From contig OY821787.1 of NCBI GenBank assembly GCA_963682175.1, forward strand, positions 15,354,501-15,418,500: a DNA stretch of 64,000 nt, in the 5' to 3' direction. The translations under genes and the position numbers were made by a program. Positions 57,621 to 64,000 of this stretch are shown here, piece after piece. How positions within the stretch are numbered: position 1 is the first letter of the stretch; each line of letters begins with the position of its first letter. The notes below the pieces were generated by a model. That model was not told where the DNA came from. It saw nothing but the letters and a program-made list of their open reading frames with translations, and ran no database searches. Origin of the DNA: Triglochin maritima (lineage: Eukaryota > Streptophyta > Magnoliopsida > Alismatales > Juncaginaceae).

Positions 57621-58800
57621 CTTACAAATACGGTTTGAGGCATTGTCCATTAACTTTGAACACATACCTATTCCTTATTCTGAATCTCAACCGCCCCATG
57701 AGGGAAAAAGGTTAAAACAATAAAGGGCCCAGACAAACGACTCTAAAGTTTCCCCGGAAACAAGTGGAGGTGAGAGTTATACAACAAGACCTTTTGTCCC
57801 ATCGTGAAGGTTTTGATTGGGACCAAGAGGTCGTGGAAAATTTTAATGCGGGACTTGCAGATCTTGGCATTCTCATAAGCCTCATTTCTCAACTCCTCCA
57901 ACTCAGTGAGGTCTAGCTTGCGATTGGCACCGGAAACATCAAGACGCATGTTAAGATGTTTGATTTCCCATAATGCTCGGTGCTCAAGTTGTACCAGAAG
58001 ATGGCAAGCTTTGCCATAAACTAACCGGTAGGGGGGACACGCCAAGATTTGTTTTAAATGCAGTGTGGAAGGACCACAATGCATCATTAAGCTTAACCGA
58101 CCAATCTTTCCTTGCAGTATTAACCATTTTCTCAAGAATTTGCTTGAGTTGATGGTTGGAAATTTCCCACCTGACCACTGGTTGAGGATGATAAGGTGTG
58201 ACCAAATTGTGTGTGATGAAATATTTCCTTAACACTGCATTGAGGGATCGGTTCACAAAGTATGTCCCCTGATCACTTATGATACAACGATGTGTCCCAA
58301 TCCTTGCAAAGATGTGTTCTTTAAGAAATTTGATCACAACCTTGCGATCGTTAGTGCGTGGGATTGGTTCAACCCACTTCCACACATAATCAACCGCCAC
58401 AAGAATGTAGGTATGACCTGGGACATGGGGAAAGGACCCATGAAGTCGATGCCCCAGACATCAAAGATGTTAACCACTAAGATAGGATTGAGCGGCATCA
58501 TATCACGTCTTCCAATGTGGCCCACACGTTGACACCTATTCCATGCTTTGCGTAATGCAAAAGCGTCTTGGAACAACGTGGGCCAGTAAAAGCCACATTG
58601 GAGCACTTTGGCAGCAGTTGTCTTGGCACTAAAGTGCCCACCACATGCCTCCTTATGGCAAAAGGACAATACGCTCTGAATCACATCGTTAGGAATGCAC
58701 CTTCTTATGATTTGATCGGCACAATACTTAAATAAGTAGGGGTCATCCCAATAGAAGTGCTTGACTAACGAGTTGAACTTCGCTTTGTCATTTTGTGTCG
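57621..58800 (-). pseudogene. Athila-type integrase (element G)
   Basis: Minus strand in three frames. The H2C2 region keeps HKEACGGHFSAKTTAAKVLQ but the Cys pair has decayed (LRKAWNRCQ). [10 protein letters not shown] supplies the first Asp. A frameshift near 58390 follows, then IISDQGTYFVNRS with the second Asp and [15 protein letters not shown] with Glu retained but its SGQV context lost. Another shift near 58060 leads to the C-terminal module ([15 protein letters not shown], 57743) and degraded GPF/PHG residues to about 57620. Confidence 0.83.
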
Positions 58801-60283
58801 AATGAGTCGGCACCTCCCCGATTCCTAAATAGTTCACAATGTCTGGGACTAGGGGTGAGGCTATTACCATAAGGTTCTCATCAGGGAAGAACTCGTTCAC
58901 CGGTGGGTCCGATGAAAGATCAACTGGAATGCGAGAGAGGTGATTTGCCACGACAATCTCGCATCCCTTCTTATCCCATATTTCAAGGTTGAACTCTTGC
59001 AACAACAAGATATAACGCCAGAGATGGGGTTTCACATCCTTTCTAGACAAAAGGTAGCGAAGAGCGGAGTGATCAGTGTAGATAATGACGTGCGACCCAA
59101 TGAGGTACTGGAGAAAATTTTCCAACGCAAATATAATCGCGAGAAACTATTTCTCAGTAATGTAGTAGTTGAGTTGGTCATCATTGAGAGTACGACTTGC
59201 ATAGTAGATCACATGAGGCAATTTGTCGACTTTCTGACCCAAAACTTCTCCTATCGCATAGTCAAATGCATCACACATCAGCTCGAAAGGTAGAGTCCGC
59301 ACTGGTGCCTTAATAATAGGAGCGGATGTCAACTCACGCTTCAAAAATTCAAACGTAGTCATGCACTCGGGTGTGAACTCAAAAGAGGTACCTCAGCAAG
59401 CAAGCTGATTAAGGGGCGAGCTATCTTGCTGAAATCCTTAATAAACCGTCGCTAAAAACTGGCGTGTCCAAGGAATGATCGGATTTCTTTTATTGAGGTG
59501 GGTGGCGAAAGCTTAGAAATAAGCTCAATCTTTTCCCTATCCACCTCGATACCATCACGAGATACCACGTGACCCAATACGATGCCTTTTGTAACCATGA
59601 AATGACACTTTTCCCTATTAAGGGCTAATTTCGTTTCGAAACACCTCTTGAAAACAAGGCTCAGGTGGTGCAAGTAGTCATCAAAAAAGTGTCATGAACC
59701 GAGAAATCATCCATGAAAATCTCAAGGAATTTCTCGACCAGGTCGGAAAAGATACTCAACATGCAATGTTGGAATGTTGTTGGTGCATTGCATAGTCCGA
59801 AAGGCATATGTCTATAAGCAAATGTCCCAAAGGGACATGTGAACGTGGTTTTCTCTTGGTCTTCAGGGGCAATTGGGATTTGATTGTACCCTGAATTGCC
59901 ATCGAGGAAACAATAGTGCTCGGCAAGTCTCTCCAACATCTGGTCGATGAAAGGCAGAGGGAAGTGGTCCTTACGTGTGACCGTGTTGAACTTCCTATAG
60001 TCAATGCAGACTCACCACCCAGTTTGAAGTCGTGTGGGTACAAGCACATTGTTGTCATTCTAGATAACAGTGATACCCGACTTCTTGGGCACAACCTGGA
60101 CAAGACTTACCCAAGCACTGTCTGAAATGGGAAAAATGATCCCATGAGCTAAACACTTGATGATATCTTTCTTAACTACTTTTGTCATGGCTGGATTTAA
60201 ACACCTTTGGGGTTCACGACGTGGTCGTGCCTCATCCTCCATAAAGATGTGGTGTTGCACGATGTCGGGACTTATCCTTCAGG
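58801..60283 (-). pseudogene. Athila RT and RNase H (element G)
   Basis: Starts HHIFMEDEARPRREPQRCLN and VVKKDIIKCLAHGIIFPISD, the RT N-terminus. Stops follow at VPKKSGITVI and before VCIDYRKFN. Then YCFLDGNSGYNQIPIAPEDQ, FGLCNAPTTFQHCM and the catalytic EKFLEIFMDDFSV, a frameshift near 59670, the thumb, stops near 59400-59450, and RNase H with MCDAFDYAIG, ITEK-stop-FLAI, IYTDHSALRYL and VANHLSRI (last Asp replaced by Asn). Inactive. Confidence 0.85.
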
Positions 60284-60535
60284 ACATTTGCTTGGCAACA
60301 AGGAGATTTAACGGTTTGTTGCACTTGCTAAGTGCAACCGTGATTCCTACGAATGTGAGTTAGGGTTTCCCTGTTTTACGTATATTTTTTCCTTTTTTTT
60401 CATTTTCCCTTTCTTTGTTTTGCTCGGGACTAGCAAAAGTTAGGTGTGGGGGTATTTGATTGACATCATATCATGCATATATTTGTGTCTTATATCCTTT
60501 ATTTTTAGCTAAGCAATGCTACGTAAGGAGTTTTA
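60284..60535 (+). mobile_element. Athila 3' end, polypurine tract and LTR start
   Basis: 60300-60440 matches the 3' end of B and C. AGGTGTGGGGGT at 60442-60453 is the polypurine tract. The LTR begins at 60457 with TGATTGACATCATATCATGC, matching the LTR start of S. Only about 79 bp of LTR remain before gag sequence starts at 60536. Confidence 0.83.
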
Positions 60536-61075
60536 ACTCAACAGATACAGCACCAGATACATCAAATGTATCAGACTGAGACTGAATCTTTTCATGCTTT
60601 CTTTGAGAGGTTCAAAGACCTTCTCTAGTAGTGCTCTCATCATGGACTTGGGCTATGGTAGTTGTGCCAGATTGTTCGAGTTGATGTGTCAAGGTGATTT
60701 CCAAATGAAACCCATCGATAAGGCGTGGGATACTTTTGAATTAATGGTTAAACGCACCTTTGAGTGGGATACCATGAGAGAGCCACCAGCTGTCAGGTCT
60801 TCTGGTCGAGCTGGATCATATCAAGTTGAGTCAACTATCGCCTCTGAGCCAAAAATGACTGCTCTCATGCGTAGGATTGAGAGTTTAGAGTTGGACCGAG
60901 CTCATGTAGCTCAGGTCGCTACTCCCACGTGTAGTAGGTATGGACTTACAGGACATGATGACTTGGAATGTGCTTATGCTCTAAGGGATACTTAGCAACC
61001 AAATGCGATGTTTCAACAGAGGCCTCGTAACGACCCGTACAGTCACTCCTAGAACCCGCGATGGAGAAACCACAT
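60536..61075 (+). pseudogene. Athila Gag fragment, plus strand
   Basis: Begins inside the gag core (TQQIQHQIHQMYQTETESFH, FFERFKDL). A stop and a short shift precede LFELMCQGDFQMKPIDKAWD and FEWDTMREPPAVRSSGRAGS. The zinc knuckle is CSRYGLTGHDDLEC, with the second Cys changed to Tyr. It ends after NDPYSHS where LTR sequence starts at 61076. The source is a relative of A, B and H in opposite orientation. Confidence 0.82.
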
Positions 61076-61420
61076 AGTTGAATTTGAGTCATGATGCATG
61101 TGAATATATTAGCTTCATTTCAATTATTTTCTTGTTTGTTTTAATGATAAGGTTTTATCTTATTTCATGTGGAGGCATAGTTGGAATTGAGTTTTATGAA
61201 TTTCATGTATGACATATTTTGATGAGTACTTTTGAACACACATACACATATTTTTGTATTCACTTTCTCTCTACCCCCTAAGGGGTTTTCTTTTATTGTG
61301 TTGTTTTCTGATTTCTTACATATTGTAGTTTAATTTCGATCACAACTCTCTCCTCTTCCCCCACTTGAGTATCGTGAATCTGACACACACGCTCTCCCTG
61401 TGGACCGACCCGTACTTTAG
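61076..61420 (+). repeat. Athila LTR end fragment, plus strand
   Basis: Matches the R/U5 half of LTR V (46330-46680), including CATGTGGAGGCATAGTTGG and CCGACCCGTACTT. The last about 50 bp of the LTR are missing at the junction with element H. Confidence 0.82.
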
Positions 61421-62399
61421 GTTATCGGGGAGCAGTTGAAGCTCGACCAGAGGTGGGTCCTTGTCGGATTCAGAGTTACATTCAAGTGGCTCAAGGGCCA
61501 CAGGGTAAGAGGAGCAAGCACCCAGATGTGCCTCTTCGTCCCGAGAAATGCTGGCGGATTCCTCAAGATTCTCTTCACTCGCAACCTGGTCATTAGGCAC
61601 CTCAATAATATGTTGATGTGAGTCGAACATGCCTAATGACTCAGGCTCATCCGTGTCCTGGATGAAATTGGCTCTGACTCTGTCATTGAAGAGCCCGGGT
61701 TGCTTACCAAGAGTGAAGATGTTGCAATCCGCCGTGAGGTTTCCAAAAGACAACCTCATCAAGCCATTGCGACAAGTGATCAAAGCATTAGATGTCGCAA
61801 GAAATGGCCTCCCAAGGATCACAGGAATTTGTCCTCGTGGGTTGGAAACGGGTTCAGTATCCAAGATGATGAAATCAACTGGAAATACAAACTCACCCAC
61901 TTTGATAAGGACATCCTCCACACTCCCTCGTGGAATCTTGACGGATTTGTCAGCCAACTGGAGGGTTGTCCTCGTTGGTTTAAGATCGCCTATTCCAATG
62001 TTGACATAGACAGAGTAAGGCAGGAGATTCACAGATGCCCCCAAATCCAATAGAGCTTGAGAGATTGTCACATTCCCAATCATGCAAGAGATAGTTGAAC
62101 AACCTGGGTCCTTGTACTTGACATTCATTGGTTGTGTCAATATTGAGCTCACATTGGCGGCCAAAAAGGCCTTTTTGGGAACATTTGTTTTTCTCTTAGT
62201 GGTGCAAAGGTCCTTGAGGAACTTGGCATATAGTGGCATTTGTTGAACAACGTCCAACAACGGGATGTTCACCTTGACTTGCCTAAGTACTTCAACGATC
62301 TTGTCCCAATGCTCATCACGTTTTTTAGTCAACCTATGAGGGAATGGTGCTTTGGGAACATAAGAATCACGAGGAGGAGTCTCAGAATTAGGTTCCTGA
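61421..62399 (-). pseudogene. Athila protease and tail (element H)
   Basis: Best-preserved protease of the window. The minus-strand frame is open from a TGA near 62397 to the edge of H. It contains DSYVPKAPFPHRLTKKRDEH, VNIPLLDVVQQMPLYAKFLK, the active-site motif ALLDLGASVNLLPYSVYVNI, IPVILGRPFLATSNALITCR and the tail SSYPVALEPLECNSESDKDP. It ends LLPDNL at the junction, beyond which the frame reads through inverted LTR to 61340. The apparent first residue at 62332 is TTG (Leu), not a real start. Gag lies in the +1-shifted frame, so expression would need a -1 shift. Confidence 0.87.
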
Positions 62400-64000
62400 C
62401 AGGCTCAAGACGCTCCTCGGAAGTCTCGCCAACCGGGTTGACTTCAGGCATTTCCACATTGTTGTCGACAACCCTTCCTGATCTCAAGGTATGGACAACA
62501 TTGGCATGTTGGGAAGGGTCACTTTCAACATTGTGTACATTCTGCCTAGCATGAGCAGGTTGACCCCTGGGATTCACCACAGGTTGACTCGTTAACTGAC
62601 CCTTCTCGTGTTCATGGAATTGATGATCCAACTGGCTAACTTGCATTTCCAAATCCTTGACTGTACTTTGCAACGCTTGAAGGGTCGGATCACAAGAAGG
62701 GTCCTTGGGGTCAACCCGCTGGGGTGGTGGAGTCTGGTTGGAATAACCCGACGATGAGGCATGAGCAGGTTGGTAATTACGGTGCTGAAACCATTGATGT
62801 GGGGGTTAGTAGGTCGCCGATGGGCGTGGAGGTTGATAGGGTGGAGGTTGAGGTTGAGCGTGCGAGCTCTGACCGTGACCCCCACTAGGCCCCCAAGAGA
62901 AGTTAGGATGGTTACACCATCCCGGGTTGTAGGAGTGACTATACGGGTTGTTACGGGGCCTCTGTTGATACATCGCATTGGCATGCTCAGTATCGCTTGG
63001 AGCGTAGGCGCACTCCAAGTCATCATGGCCCGTAAGTCCACACCTACTACACCCAGGAGCAGTGACCTGAGCTACAGGAGCTCGGCCCAACTCTAAACTC
63101 TCAATCCTACGCATGAGAGCAGCCAATTTCGCCTCAGACGCGATAGTTGACTCGACATGACATGATCCAGCCCGACCAGAAGACCTTGCGGCTGGTGGCT
63201 CTCTCATGGTGTCCCACTCGAAGGTACGTTCAGCCATGGACTGAAAAGTGTCCCATGCCTCCTCGATGCGTTTCATTTGGAAGTCATCCTGACACATCGA
63301 CCCCAACAATGTGCTGCTGTTGTAGTTGATGCCATCATAAACAATTTGGCACAGCTGCCATAACTCAAGTCCATGATGAGGGCATTGCTGGAGAAGGTCC
63401 TTGAACCTCTCAAGGAAAGCATGAAAATATTCAGTCTCAATCTGATACATTTGATGTATCTGGTGCCGTATCTGTTGAGTTTTCCTTTGAGGGAAAAATC
63501 TCTTCAGAAATACGGTCACAAAGTCATCCCAAGACCGAATGGAGCTCGCCGGGAGGTTGTACATCCATTTCTTCGCGTTATCCTTCAACGCGAAAGAAAT
63601 CATCCTCAACCGGACCGAATCCTCGTCAAGCTGTTGAAGCTTGAACATGGAGCATACTTCCTCGCATTCGCGTATAAAAATATACGGATCCTCCTTATTG
63701 GCAGTAAAGGTTGGAAGCATGCTCACATATTGAGGTTTCAGCTCATAGTTGTTCCCGCGAGCAGGGGGAAGAACTATGCAAGAAGGTTGCACGGCCCAAA
63801 CAGGATGGGTCCGCTCCCACAAAGTCATCGGTCTATCATGTCGAGCTAAAGGTGGTGGTGCACCAAGAACCCGATCCTGACCGAATCTCCCTTACTCTCG
63901 AGTCAGAGGAGGAGGAGAAGGAGGTCTACGTGGTGGTGGGAGCGGACTGAGGTAATCCATGTATGGAACCCGGTCTCCCTCGCCACCACGAGACGACTCG
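62329..64000 (-). pseudogene. Athila Gag (element H), continues past the window
   Basis: One minus-strand frame to the TGA at 62329-62331, with only two stops inside: TAA at 62806-62808 (PSATY-stop-PPH, CAA to TAA) and TAA at 63892-63894. It holds the core from ELKPQYVSMLPTFTANKEDP to ERFKDLLQQCPHHGLELWQL, an undamaged LCQIVYDGINYNSSTLLGSM, the knuckle CSRCGLTGHDDLEC and a Gln/Pro-rich tail. The last 20 codons overlap the protease frame and contain CCCAAAG at 62350-62356. Confidence 0.87.

Noticed and set aside
14081..60283. Endogenous pararetrovirus (caulimovirid) sequences
   Set aside because: All RT regions come with integrase, LTRs and target duplications. No movement or coat protein was seen.
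63373..63849. 158-codon plus-strand frame, with near-copies at 3108 and 21036
   Set aside because: It is conserved only because it is antisense to the Athila gag core.

Overview
The window is heterochromatin-like plant DNA, almost certainly from a dicot, built almost entirely of LTR retrotransposons inserted into one another. I see no host gene, tRNA or rRNA gene. The plant assignment rests on two element types. The first is Ty3/gypsy elements of Athila type: long LTRs of about 1.2-2.2 kb, a tRNA-Asp-like primer site TGGCGCCATTGCCGGGGA, an Athila-style Gag, a DLGAS protease, a DD35E integrase, and an extra ORF downstream of integrase. The second is Ty1/copia elements with a tRNA-Met primer site and an AAGTGGGAGA polypurine tract. 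The species cannot be told from the sequence. Letters A-V below are labels of convenience. Layout from left to right: 1-3930 is a minus-strand Athila element (A) with LTR end, Gag and protease but no RT or integrase. 3929-13146 is a minus-strand copia locus (K1) in which one LTR (7014-9042) is shared by two element copies, with a deleted partial copy at 11258-13146. 13147-13396 is an Athila LTR scrap. 13397-47150 is a nest: host element D (plus strand) is split by B (minus, TSD TATAG), B's 5' LTR is split by C (plus, TSD CTCTT), C's 3' end is split by copia element Q (plus, TSD AAAAC), and Q's gag is split by solo LTR R (TSD GGAAT). D is also hit by solo LTRs T1 (42100-43582, TSD GACCA) and V (44568-46734). 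47151-49822 is E, a minus-strand relative of C. 49823-52363 is mostly a decayed chromovirus-like Ty3 element. 52364-54475 is an Athila LTR (P) holding a second T-type solo LTR (T2). 54736-60283 is a minus-strand Athila pol (G) whose extra ORF is split by solo LTR S (TSD AAGGG). 60284-61420 is a plus-strand mosaic of Athila pieces. 61421-64000 is minus-strand Athila Gag-protease (H), running off the edge. No coding region is intact from end to end. Decay is mainly by nonsense changes that look like C-to-T transitions, by single-base frameshifts and by internal deletions. B is the most complete: RT, RNase H and integrase lie in one frame with two stops, and integrase keeps all its catalytic residues. 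C and E lack the gag core, protease, RT and integrase, and look like a non-autonomous family that would depend on relatives such as B, G or H. The most unusual signals are (1) dense clusters of the perfect palindrome CGGTCGACCG in LTRs of at least three unrelated families, (2) hairpin-forming palindromes upstream of the TATA box in Athila LTRs, (3) a possible -1 frameshift site between Gag and protease in H, and (4) the five-level insertion stack, datable by target-site duplications at every level.
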